Position numbers and translations under genes: made by a program. A DNA stretch of 64,000 nt from Cytobacillus kochii. GTDB taxonomy: Bacteria; Bacillota; Bacilli; Bacillales; Cytobacillaceae. This document shows positions 57,597 through 64,000 of the stretch, piece after piece (the stretch's first letter is position 1; every line of letters begins with the position of its first letter). The stretch is taken from contig NZ_JAIVAM010000009.1 in assembly GCF_020171845.1 (NCBI RefSeq), positions 248,001 through 312,000 on the forward strand, given 5' to 3'. Below the pieces are notes generated by a model, which had not been told where the DNA came from, made no database searches, and saw only the letters and a list, made by a program, of their open reading frames with translations.

Positions 57597-58612
57597 AAAG
57601 AAAAATTTGGGCTCGCTCCTTCTTCGTCTTAGCATTACTCGTCCTTGTTACTTCCTTTATACAACTTCCTTATTATGTCTCAAAGCCAGGAATGGCGAAA
57701 GAATTAGAACCAATCATTGAAGTTGAGAATGGTGACAGCGCTACAGGAAGTTTCATGCTTACGACTATAAGAATGGGCAAAGCTAATATTTATACTTATT
57801 TATGGGCAAAATGGCAAAAATATCAACATATTTATCCTATCGAGGATATCCGAAGAGATGATGAAACAGATAGAGAATATCAGTTAAGGCAATTATACTT
57901 AATGGATAACTCCAAGCAGTCAGCCATAGAAGTGGCATATCAACATGCTGGATTAGATGTGAATTACAATTATCAAGGTGTGTATGTACTTAATATTATG
58001 GAAGGTATGCCAGCAGAAGGGAAACTCGAAGCATCAGATATGGTAACGAAAGTAGATGGAAAATCTTTTCAATCTTCGGAGCAATTCATTGATATGGTTT
58101 CATCCAAATCGGAAGGTGATAGCATATCCCTTACGTTTGAAAGAAATGGGGAACAAAGAGAAACCGATATCGAACTAGAGAAAATTGCTGCGACTGGAAA
58201 GGCTGGTGTAGGCATTACTTTAGTGGATGATAAAGAGATTTCAGTTGATCCAGAAGTGGCGATTGATACAAGTGAAATTGGAGGTCCATCAGCTGGCTTT
58301 ATGTTTTCATTAGAAATTTATAATCAGTTAGTTGAGGGAGATTTAACAAAAGGTTATGAAATCGCCGGAACTGGCACAATCTCACCAGATGGTACAGTAG
58401 GGCGCATCGGTGGAATAGATCAAAAAATTGTGGCTGCAGATAATGCCGGCGCAGACATTTTCTTTGCACCTAATGAGAATAATAGTAATAAGTCAAACTA
58501 CAAAGAAGCTGTTAAAACAGCTAAAGATATTGATACTGATATGAAAATCATCCCAATTGACACATTTGATGATGCAGTGAAATACTTAGAGGGGCTAGAA
58601 AATAAATCATAG
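57593..58612 (+). CDS. ylbL: PDZ-Lon-like serine protease YlbL (SepM family)
   Basis: A 339-residue membrane-anchored protease: one N-terminal helix (about 8-25), an extracytoplasmic PDZ domain (about 120-200, YVLNIMEGMPAEGKLEASD) and a Lon-type S16 peptidase domain (about 210-335) with the Ser-Lys dyad S233 in GGPSAG and K278 in IDQK. Relatives process signal peptides (SepM) or, in B. subtilis, degrade the division inhibitor YneA. ATG 57593 overlaps the ylbK stop, so translation is coupled. Confidence 0.93.
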   Translation: MKRKIWARSFFVLALLVLVTSFIQLPYYVSKPGMAKELEPIIEVENGDSATGSFMLTTIRMGKANIYTYLWAKWQKYQHIYPIEDIRRDDETDREYQLRQLYLMDNSKQSAIEVAYQHAGLDVNYNYQGVYVLNIMEGMPAEGKLEASDMVTKVDGKSFQSSEQFIDMVSSKSEGDSISLTFERNGEQRETDIELEKIAATGKAGVGITLVDDKEISVDPEVAIDTSEIGGPSAGFMFSLEIYNQLVEGDLTKGYEIAGTGTISPDGTVGRIGGIDQKIVAADNAGADIFFAPNENNSNKSNYKEAVKTAKDIDTDMKIIPIDTFDDAVKYLEGLENKS

Positions 58613-58657
58613 AAATCATAGATTCAAGGCCATAAAGTGTGGGGCATGTAATGTATA

Positions 58658-58700
58658 AACGGAGAGATTCTGCTAAATCATCAGAATTTCTCCGTTATTT
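58658..58700 (+). terminator. Terminator of ylbKL
   Basis: AACGGAGAGATTCTG / CAGAATTTCTCCGTT, then ATTTTTTTT. Confidence 0.9.
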
Positions 58701-58864
58701 TTTTTGTGATTATTTTCGCTTTGTTATAAGTAACACTATATTATACAATCCATGTAAATTTTATTCGAATTCTATTGCCTAGGTGTACAAGTAGTGTGAA
58801 GAACGAAGAGGAGGAGGCCCTAGCTCGTTCAACTAGAAATAGCCAATCAAAAGGAATTTTTTAC

Positions 58865-59066
58865 GTACATCTAAAATGGGAAACTTCAAGATAGATAAGC
58901 AAAACGGTCTTGCACGTCCATCTAGGGTGAAATAGGAAGAGATAGCAGAATAAAAGCGATTTGCGCGTCCATCCAGATTAAACACGAGAGATAGCCGAGC
59001 AAAAGTAGCTTTATTCGACCATCTCTCATATTTTCTCAGTAAATAGCCAACAAAACCGAACAATCG
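58865..59066. repeat. Degenerate tandem repeat, about 51 bp, four copies
   Basis: Units at 58865-58915, 58916-58966, 58967-59016 and 59017-59066. Each starts near GTCCATCT, contains AGATAGC or AAATAGCC near the middle and CAAAA soon after. A fainter partial copy precedes them (AAATAGCCAATCAAAA at 58837-58852). On the minus strand the repeats stay open with a 17-residue period (LDGRA...F...I). It fills the space between ylbL and ylbM. Confidence 0.75.
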
Positions 59067-59079
59067 GCTCGTGTCTATA

Positions 59080-60294
59080 TCATTTGTCATAAATGATTGG
59101 TGGTTGGCTAAAGTCAAGTTTTAAAAGCTGCTGCTGTTGTGGAGAATTAGCTGCAAGCGCATATATTCTAGTTGCTTTAAGATCCAGTGCTAATGACTCT
59201 CGATTTTTGTCGGAGACTTTAGAAATGAGAGGAAGCTTAAACTCGCCTTTATATTTATTTAAGTAAACCCTTCCTTTTTTTGACATACCAAGTAGGCGAA
59301 GGTATGGTGCTTGCTTTAAATGCGACATAGTTTGTTTACCTGCATGGATAAGAATATATAAACAAATTCTCTGGATGCGTGTCCAAGTATATCGTTTTGT
59401 TTTCACTGCTTCCATAAATGTTTGAAAAGATGTTGAAGTCTTGCTCGCTTCGATTAAACGGAATTCGATTCCTTCTTCAACCTCATAAATTTCTCTAAGT
59501 TGAGCAGGTGACGAACTGAGCAAGCGGTATTGTAGCATAGGCCAATACAGTTCCCAATGATGCAGAACTCCAAATTTTTTATAATACGAATGCAAGGCTT
59601 CATATGAGGTTCTCGGCATATATTTAAAAGTTTCTTCTATATTTGTTTCTTGAGAAAATATCTTTTTTCTTATGCTAGTTGCACTTGCTATGGTTGATGA
59701 GTTAAAGTCTTCATCGTGGTACTCGGCATTCTTTCTTGCGATGGTTGTTGGCTCTATTTTCGCATTTTGTTGCTTTATAGCTTTTATGTATTGGAAGCCA
59801 AGAATATTATTTGGTTTTGTTAGGTCCACTATTTCTTCATTGATGGTTAATTGTTGGAAAGCAAGAGATGCAGATTTAGGATAACTATAGCCTTCTTTAC
59901 TATAATTTCTAATCAGTTGGTTATACTCCTTTTCATGTTGATGTAACTCACGATAAGTTGATAAAAATGGCTGTATACTACCTTGCTCACTACCGAATGA
60001 TAAATATTGACACAGAGTGGCATCGAGTATTGAAATGGCTCCATTTGCAAATATATCTGCTTGAGATGTCGCAAATGAAAAAGGAAGTTCAAAAACAAGG
60101 TCACAACCACCAGCCAATGCCATTTCAGCCCGTGCCCATTTTGATACGATTGCCGGCTCTCCTCTTTGCAGGAAATTACCACTCATCACACAAATCACCA
60201 CGTCTGCACCTGTTTCTTTTTTTGCTTGCTCTACTTGATAGGCATGCCCATTATGAAAAGGATTATATTCAACGACAATACCAACAGCTTTCAT
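59080..60294 (-). CDS. tmcAL: tRNA(Met) cytidine acetate ligase TmcAL (YlbM)
   Basis: Makes N4-acetylcytidine at the wobble position of elongator tRNA(Met), using acetate and ATP. 404 residues. The N-terminal nucleotidyltransferase-like motif is GIVVEYNPFHNGHAYQV (HxGH type), followed by VICVMSGNFLQRGEPAIVSKWARA and ELPFSFATSQADIFANGAI. ATG 60294 on the minus strand with AAGGAGTGG upstream. In B. subtilis ylbN-rpmF lies divergently beyond it; here the integrated element begins instead. Confidence 0.93.
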   Translation of the reverse strand: MKAVGIVVEYNPFHNGHAYQVEQAKKETGADVVICVMSGNFLQRGEPAIVSKWARAEMALAGGCDLVFELPFSFATSQADIFANGAISILDATLCQYLSFGSEQGSIQPFLSTYRELHQHEKEYNQLIRNYSKEGYSYPKSASLAFQQLTINEEIVDLTKPNNILGFQYIKAIKQQNAKIEPTTIARKNAEYHDEDFNSSTIASATSIRKKIFSQETNIEETFKYMPRTSYEALHSYYKKFGVLHHWELYWPMLQYRLLSSSPAQLREIYEVEEGIEFRLIEASKTSTSFQTFMEAVKTKRYTWTRIQRICLYILIHAGKQTMSHLKQAPYLRLLGMSKKGRVYLNKYKGEFKLPLISKVSDKNRESLALDLKATRIYALAANSPQQQQLLKLDFSQPPIIYDK

Positions 60295-60377
60295 CTGTTA
60301 ACCACTCCTTCTTATTTCTTAATTATAAATGAAGAAATAAAATTTCACTAATGCTTACATAAATTGACGATAAAGGT

Positions 60378-60405
60378 TTGCAAATTGAACAAAATTGGTT
60401 ACAAT
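60378..60405 (+). promoter_or_regulatory. Plus-strand promoter pointing into the integrated element
   Basis: TTGCAA (60378-60383), 16 bases, TACAAT (60400-60405). It diverges from ylbM and is placed where the ylbN-rpmF promoter would be. With the element inserted, its first downstream gene is the integrase, read on the opposite strand. A hairpin AAGAGAA / TTCTCTT follows at about 60408-60437. Confidence 0.5.
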
Positions 60406-60516
60406 ACTAAGAGAAAATGAGATAAATGATTCTCTTTTCAATAACCTTCTGACTGTAAAGAAAAAATTTACACTACATTTCGAGGAAATACCTTAATACG
60501 AGTGGTTTAACGGGGG

Positions 60517-61632
60517 TTATTCTTCATCGTTGACCACAAAGTGACCACCAGTTAAAATATCATCAATTTTTTTGCTAGCTTCAGCTTGACGTTCGTCAAA
60601 AACATCTGTATAAACATTAAGTGTAATACTAACATCAGAATGACCTAATCTTTGGGAAACAACTTTTGGACTCACACCCTCATCTATCAAAATTGTGGTG
60701 TGGGTTCTTCTTATGTCATGAAACCTTATTTCAGGAATACCTAATTCTCGACTAACTGTTTTTATGTTTCGTCTTAACGTATAAGGACCTACTAAGGTGT
60801 TGTTTCTAGTGCAGAAAACAAAAGTTTCATTTGTATAGGGACTATTTTCTTTGTGATCTTTTAACATTTTTATCAAAAAATCACCTATAGGTATCCAGCG
60901 GTCAGACGACTCTGTTTTAACTGGACCAATCACATATGTGCCTTCTTGCAAAGTAAGCGTATGCTGCACATGGATCATCTTTGCCTCATAATCAATATCA
61001 TCCCAATGCAAACCTAAAATTTCCCCAACTCTCATACCTGTGTAAAAGGCTATATAATACGCCAAATGATATTTAGTCCTAAACCGAATCTTATCAAGAA
61101 AAAGTAACGTCTCTTCTTTTGTCCAACTTAATTGTTTCTTTTTTTGTATTTTCGGCTTCTTTGCTTTATTTACTGGATTTGAATGGATAAACTCCATTTC
61201 TACTGCTTTGTTCATAATATTTCCTAATATTACACCTACATATGATATATACTTGCTTGATAAACCTTGCTTCTTTAAATCCTGATAAAAATTGTGAATA
61301 TGCATAGGTTTTATCTTCTTAACATCTGCATTGTCGAACTTTGGTCTTATACGTGCTTCAATCGCTCTTTTATATGAGTATAAAGTACTAGCACGTACAG
61401 TTTCTTCTTTCTCTTCATACCACATTTTTATTAAATCCTTAAATAAAACTGTCTTATGAGAAATAAAAGAACCGTTTTCGAATTCAGAAATAGCTTGAGC
61501 TAAAGCCTTTTCTGCGTCTTTTTTCCTCTCGAATCCACCTTTAGAGATTTCTTTACGTTCGTTGGTTAATGGATCTCTTGTGTGGAATCTGTATTGGTAG
61601 TAGTTGCCGCGTTTACGAACACTTCCTCGCAT
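60517..61632 (-). CDS. int: Tyrosine recombinase (phage/ICE integrase)
   Basis: A 371-residue site-specific integrase. N-terminal Arm-binding AP2-like domain (about 1-55, RGNYYQYRFHTRDP), core-binding SAM-like domain (about 60-160) and catalytic domain (about 170-360) with Arg in TGMRVGEILG, H-x-x-R in HDIRRTHT, LGHSDVSIT and the nucleophile in NVYTDV. All catalytic residues are present, so it should be active. ATG 61632 on the minus strand with AGGAGGG upstream. It marks the left end of the element; attL probably lies between 60440 and 60516. Confidence 0.93.
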   Translation of the reverse strand: MRGSVRKRGNYYQYRFHTRDPLTNERKEISKGGFERKKDAEKALAQAISEFENGSFISHKTVLFKDLIKMWYEEKEETVRASTLYSYKRAIEARIRPKFDNADVKKIKPMHIHNFYQDLKKQGLSSKYISYVGVILGNIMNKAVEMEFIHSNPVNKAKKPKIQKKKQLSWTKEETLLFLDKIRFRTKYHLAYYIAFYTGMRVGEILGLHWDDIDYEAKMIHVQHTLTLQEGTYVIGPVKTESSDRWIPIGDFLIKMLKDHKENSPYTNETFVFCTRNNTLVGPYTLRRNIKTVSRELGIPEIRFHDIRRTHTTILIDEGVSPKVVSQRLGHSDVSITLNVYTDVFDERQAEASKKIDDILTGGHFVVNDEE

Positions 61633-61766
61633 AATTACCCTCCTATAAATGACCAAAAAATCTAAGATGTAGAAATATTTGTAATAAATTACTAAAGAAA
61701 AAAATTGTTATTTCGACATAATATGACAAAAGTATTAGTCTTTTTTGTGTATAATTAAGTCATAAA

Positions 61767-61783
61767 GTTCGATATGTGCGAAC
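61767..61783. promoter_or_regulatory. Candidate repressor operator upstream of int
   Basis: GTTCG (61767-61771) and CGAAC (61779-61783) form an inverted repeat around a 7-base centre. It resembles GTTGAACATGTCGAAC at 62753-62768. A plus-strand TATAAT lies just left of it. Recognition by the element's repressor is inference. Confidence 0.4.
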
Positions 61784-61806
61784 ATTTGTGTAGACTTTGA
61801 CACATT

Positions 61807-62034
61807 TTATAAAGTGTCATCGTCCGCGACAGTATTAAATTCATAAAGATCTTCAATAGTGCATTTTAAACAATCAGAAATATTCTTTGCAGTCTCAATT
61901 GACATGATATGTTTATTATTCACATATTCTGATATTTGAGATTTAGGAATGTTACACATTTCTGAGAGTTGTTGTTGTGATAGATCTGCATCTTTTAATC
62001 TGTCGCTAAGTTTGCACCTACCGACCTTGTACAA
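61807..62034 (-). CDS. Small XRE-family DNA-binding protein
   Basis: A 75-residue helix-turn-helix protein: DLSQQQLSEMCNIPKSQISEYVNNK is a Cro/CI-type motif, and the end is acidic (DDDTL). TTG 62034 on the minus strand with AAGGTGGTGA 6 bases upstream. It lies between the integrase and the 41-aa peptide gene and may regulate the integrase. Target unknown. Confidence 0.8.
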   Translation of the reverse strand: MYKVGRCKLSDRLKDADLSQQQLSEMCNIPKSQISEYVNNKHIMSIETAKNISDCLKCTIEDLYEFNTVADDDTL

Positions 62035-62146
62035 CTATTTATCACCACCTTTCAAGAAAATTGAATGAATAAAACCTTCACATTATATCGGCTTCATTGT
62101 ATCATTATGTATATAGGAACTAATGTTCTCATAAGGAGTTGTGAAA

Positions 62147-62272
62147 ATGGACTTAACCACCCTCGTAGAATTAGCTGCCACAAATGATGATGTAGATTTG
62201 AAAAAATTAATTGTATCTTTATATGGTGAAAAGGAAGCAGAAAAATTTTATGAACAATTAAAAAATTGCTAA
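62147..62272 (+). CDS. Small element-encoded protein, 41 aa
   Basis: A 41-residue acidic helical peptide (MDLTTLVELAATNDD..., ending EKFYEQLKNC). ATG 62147 with a good AAGGAG at 62133-62138, 8 bases upstream. Codon use fits. Its last four bases overlap the end of the converging repressor gene. No known family; phage-type small protein. It stands on the opposite strand from both neighbours. Confidence 0.6.
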   Translation: MDLTTLVELAATNDDVDLKKLIVSLYGEKEAEKFYEQLKNC

Positions 62273-62631
62273 TCATTTTTGTTTGTTTGGAAAAGCAAAT
62301 TAAGCATATCTATAGCTCTTTTTCTTTCGCTTTCATCTAAGACTTCATCACCCCAACGTAATGTTTTATTTTTTAGTAATCTTTCTAAATCGATTGTCTC
62401 GACATCCTCTACATATCCTGCAAGCTTGAGTAACTTATCATAAGGGTATTCATAAGCAGCCCCGAGTTTTTTTAAAACTTCTGGAGATGGGTGTAGAGGG
62501 GTGTTCGTGCCTCTTCTTTTTCCTTTTTCTAAATCAGAAATATAAGAATGACTTAACCCTGTTTCTTCTCCAACACTTCTTAACGACCTTTTTCCTCTTA
62601 ATTCTTTTAGTAAATTACCTAATTCATTCAT
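62269..62631 (-). CDS. XRE-family repressor (CI-like)
   Basis: A 120-residue repressor: N-terminal HTH (about 5-60, LRSVGEETGLSHSYISDLEKGKRRG) and a helical C-terminal region that may dimerise; no Ser-Lys peptidase domain, so it is not a LexA-type self-cleaving repressor. ATG 62631 with GGAGGT 8 bases upstream; TTG 62637 is too close to that site. Divergent from the Cro-like gene, across a symmetric operator region. Confidence 0.85.
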   Translation of the reverse strand: MNELGNLLKELRGKRSLRSVGEETGLSHSYISDLEKGKRRGTNTPLHPSPEVLKKLGAAYEYPYDKLLKLAGYVEDVETIDLERLLKNKTLRWGDEVLDESERKRAIDMLNLLFQTNKND

Positions 62632-62697
62632 AGTCAAATACCTCCACGTACATATTGTAATATATGTTCAACAAAAATAATCAAAAAAACTTAAAAA

Positions 62698-62768
62698 ATA
62701 TTGTAGAACATAGTTGACAATTTGTTCATCAAGTTCTACAATATGGTTATAAGTTGAACATGTCGAAC
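62698..62768. promoter_or_regulatory. Divergent promoters and operators of the element switch
   Basis: Plus promoter: TTGACA (62714-62719), 17 bases, TACAAT (62737-62742). Minus promoter: TGAACA (62728-62723), 17 bases, TACAAT (62705-62700). Both -10 boxes lie in the arms of a 12-bp perfect inverted repeat, ATATTGTAGAAC (62698-62709) / GTTCTACAATAT (62733-62744). A further partial palindrome GTTGAACATGTCGAAC is at 62753-62768. Confidence 0.75.
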
Positions 62769-62784
62769 AACAAGGAGGAAGTAA

Positions 62785-63015
62785 TTGAAGAACACCATCA
62801 AGTATTTAAGAAGAAGCCCAGAGTTTGATCTTACTCAGCAAGAATTAGCTGAAGAATTAGGTGTATCTAGATCGACAATTCATTCAATTGAATCTGGTGC
62901 TACCCCATCAGGTCATATAATGTTGAAGATATCAAATTATTTCAACAGAGATGCAAGAGATATTTTTTTTGATGATGATGTAGCACATGTCGAACATAAG
63001 AGGGGAGAAAAATGA
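62785..63015 (+). CDS. Cro-like HTH transcriptional regulator
   Basis: A 76-residue XRE protein: LTQQELAEELGVSRSTIHSIESG is the helix-turn-helix, and FNRDARDIFFDDDV follows as in Cro-like regulators of Firmicutes phages. TTG 62785 with AAGGAGG at 62772-62778. First gene of the rightward early operon, driven by the promoter at 62714-62742. Its stop overlaps the next ATG (ATGA). Confidence 0.88.
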   Translation: MKNTIKYLRRSPEFDLTQQELAEELGVSRSTIHSIESGATPSGHIMLKISNYFNRDARDIFFDDDVAHVEHKRGEK

Positions 63016-63194
63016 AAAAAATACAACCAATGCTTACAGCAAAAGATGTAGCTAAACGATTAAATGTTTCAATTCGGTTTGCTTATGAATTGATGCAGAG
63101 GAGCGATTTAACAACAGTTAAGATGGGCAGGTCAGTTAGAGTTGAGGAAGATGACCTTCAAAAATGGATCGATAAGCAGAAACAAATCAGTTAA
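63012..63194 (+). CDS. Excisionase-family DNA-binding protein
   Basis: A 60-residue winged-helix protein of the HTH_17/excisionase type: MLTAKDVAKRLNVSIRFAYELM followed by VKMGRSVRVEEDDLQKWI. It probably acts as a recombination directionality factor for the integrase or as a regulator; that is inference from the family. ATG 63012 overlaps the stop of the Cro-like gene, with AGGGGAG upstream. Confidence 0.85.
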   Translation: MKKIQPMLTAKDVAKRLNVSIRFAYELMQRSDLTTVKMGRSVRVEEDDLQKWIDKQKQIS

Positions 63195-63222
63195 ATATAT
63201 ACAAATAGAAAGGTTGATGTGC

Positions 63223-63795
63223 GTGAATCCACTAAACATTTTAGAAGAAATTGAACAAGAGGAAAAAGTGTTGTTTCAAGAAGCTTTTCAAGTTAATGAT
63301 TTAGAAAGTGCTGCAGAAGCACAAAGGAGAATTGCTTGGTTTGAGGATAAAAAGAAAGAAATTGAAGATATTACTCAAGCTCAAATTGAACCATTTCAAA
63401 AGAGAATAGAAAAAATCAAGTCCTGGGGAGAAGAATCTAAACAGGAATTTATTCAAAAACAAACGTATTACAGTAATCTTTTAGAACAGTTTATGAAAGA
63501 ACAAGTTGCTGAACAAATTTTAAATGGTAAGAAACCTAAAAAAACATTATCTCTTCCTTATGGAAAGATCGCATTGAAAAAGCAACAACCTGAGTTTTTG
63601 AAGGATGAAGCGACTTTGCTAAGTTATGCGGAACAATCCGGGTATGTGAAAGTGGAAAAGAAAACAGATTGGGCAAGTATTAAAAAGTCCTGCATTGTTG
63701 TAGGAGATAAACTGTATGACCAGAATGGAGAGCAAATCCCTGGAGTAACTGTTGTAGAAAGAGAAGAAAAATTCGAAGTCAAGTTGGATTGCTAA
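63223..63795 (+). CDS. Gam-like host-nuclease inhibitor
   Basis: A 190-residue protein, long coiled-coil N-terminus (residues 1-100, AAEAQRRIAWFEDKKKEIED, QIEPFQKRIEKIKSWGEESK) and a small beta domain (LPYGKIALKKQQPEF), the pattern of the Mu Gam-like family in Firmicutes phages. Such proteins bind DNA ends and protect them from RecBCD/AddAB. GTG 63223 is chosen, 9 bases after AAAGG; ATG 63217 is closer in. It stands beside the ERF gene, forming a recombination module. Confidence 0.78.
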   Translation: MNPLNILEEIEQEEKVLFQEAFQVNDLESAAEAQRRIAWFEDKKKEIEDITQAQIEPFQKRIEKIKSWGEESKQEFIQKQTYYSNLLEQFMKEQVAEQILNGKKPKKTLSLPYGKIALKKQQPEFLKDEATLLSYAEQSGYVKVEKKTDWASIKKSCIVVGDKLYDQNGEQIPGVTVVEREEKFEVKLDC

Positions 63796-63864
63796 TCGCC
63801 ACAATTAGCAACCCTAGGTAAAACTTTAACAAGCCAATTATATATAAAGGGAGAGAAATAGGCA

Positions 63865-64000
63865 ATGACTCAAAATGCCAGTATCTATAAGAAAATCGCT
63901 AAAGTAATGTCAGAAGTTAGTCGGGTACCTAAAAATGGATATAACTCCTTTAATAAATACAAATATGCAACTGAGAGCGATTTAACTGAATCTATTCGTC
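63865..64000 (+). CDS. ERF-family single-strand annealing protein (5' end only)
   Basis: The first 45 codons: MTQNASIYKKIAKVMSEVSR then FNKYKYATESDLTESIR, the ERF signature (short basic stretch, YKYAT, D-L). ERF proteins anneal single strands during phage recombination and genome circularisation. ATG 63865 with AAAGGGAGAG upstream. The gene is cut by the window edge. Confidence 0.78.
   Translation, partial: MTQNASIYKKIAKVMSEVSRVPKNGYNSFNKYKYATESDLTESIR

Noticed and set aside
58833-59117. Minus-strand frame of 94 codons across the tandem repeats
   Set aside because: It starts inside ylbM in another frame and owes its openness to the 51-bp period. Listed as a repeat, not a gene.

Overview
The window is about 64 kb of low-GC chromosome from an endospore-forming member of the Bacillaceae. 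Most of it follows the gene order of the Bacillus subtilis interval ykuJ to ylbM. Many start codons are TTG or GTG behind strong AGGAGG-type ribosome binding sites. Spore genes (a YjcZ-like peptide, ylaJ, ylbD, ylbJ/spoVV) fit this placement. No rRNA, tRNA or CRISPR array is visible. All names come from recognising protein families by eye; no search was run.

Layout. 1-6.6 kb: ykuJ, a small zinc-ribbon peptide, the c-di-AMP sensor cbpB (DarB), ccpC, the lysine/DAP pair dapH-dapL, peroxiredoxin ykuU, thioredoxin-like ykuV and the K+ channel regulator ktrC. 6.6-12 kb: rpoY-rnjA on the minus strand, a HAD phosphatase, peptide deformylase, a YjcZ-like peptide and the lipoprotein YkyA. 12.5-17.4 kb: the pyruvate dehydrogenase operon pdhABCD. 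17.7-25 kb: a membrane peptide, a deacetylase lipoprotein, DUF1885 and DUF3055 proteins, a homologue of the dual-function sRNA SR1 with its peptide SR1P, speA, yktA, yktB, a YkzI-like protein and suhB. 25-38.6 kb: typA, ylaH, a decayed patch with an IS-like end and a LysR remnant, ylaI, ylaJ, ylaK, ylaL, glutaminase, ylaN, ftsW and pyc. 38.6-46.4 kb: heme A synthase and the caa3 oxidase operon ctaCDEF, then ctaG and a DUF420/CtaM-like protein. ctaB is missing from its usual place. 46.5-60.3 kb: ylbA, ylbC, a thioesterase, ylbD, ylbE, ricF, ylbG, rsmD, coaD, ylbJ, ylbK, ylbL and ylbM.

From about 60.5 kb to the right edge the sequence is an integrated prophage or phage-like element. It has a tyrosine integrase, two XRE repressor-type genes, a Cro-like gene facing away from the main repressor, an excisionase-type HTH protein, a Gam-like nuclease inhibitor and the start of an ERF single-strand annealing protein. 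It lies where ylbN-rpmF would normally follow ylbM; its right end is outside the window.

Much of the core is central carbon and energy metabolism: PDH, pyruvate carboxylase, CcpC control of the citrate cycle, SR1 with a perfect CcpA cre site, and the terminal oxidase. Two c-di-AMP targets (cbpB and ktrC) and a DarB-controlled enzyme (pyc) are also present. The most interesting non-coding signals are the SR1 homologue with its cre site, a structured RNA just upstream of rsmD whose terminator and wobble pairs point to the minus strand, a PerR-like box over the ykuU promoter, a roughly 51-bp tandem repeat beside ylbM, and the symmetric repressor switch of the element.
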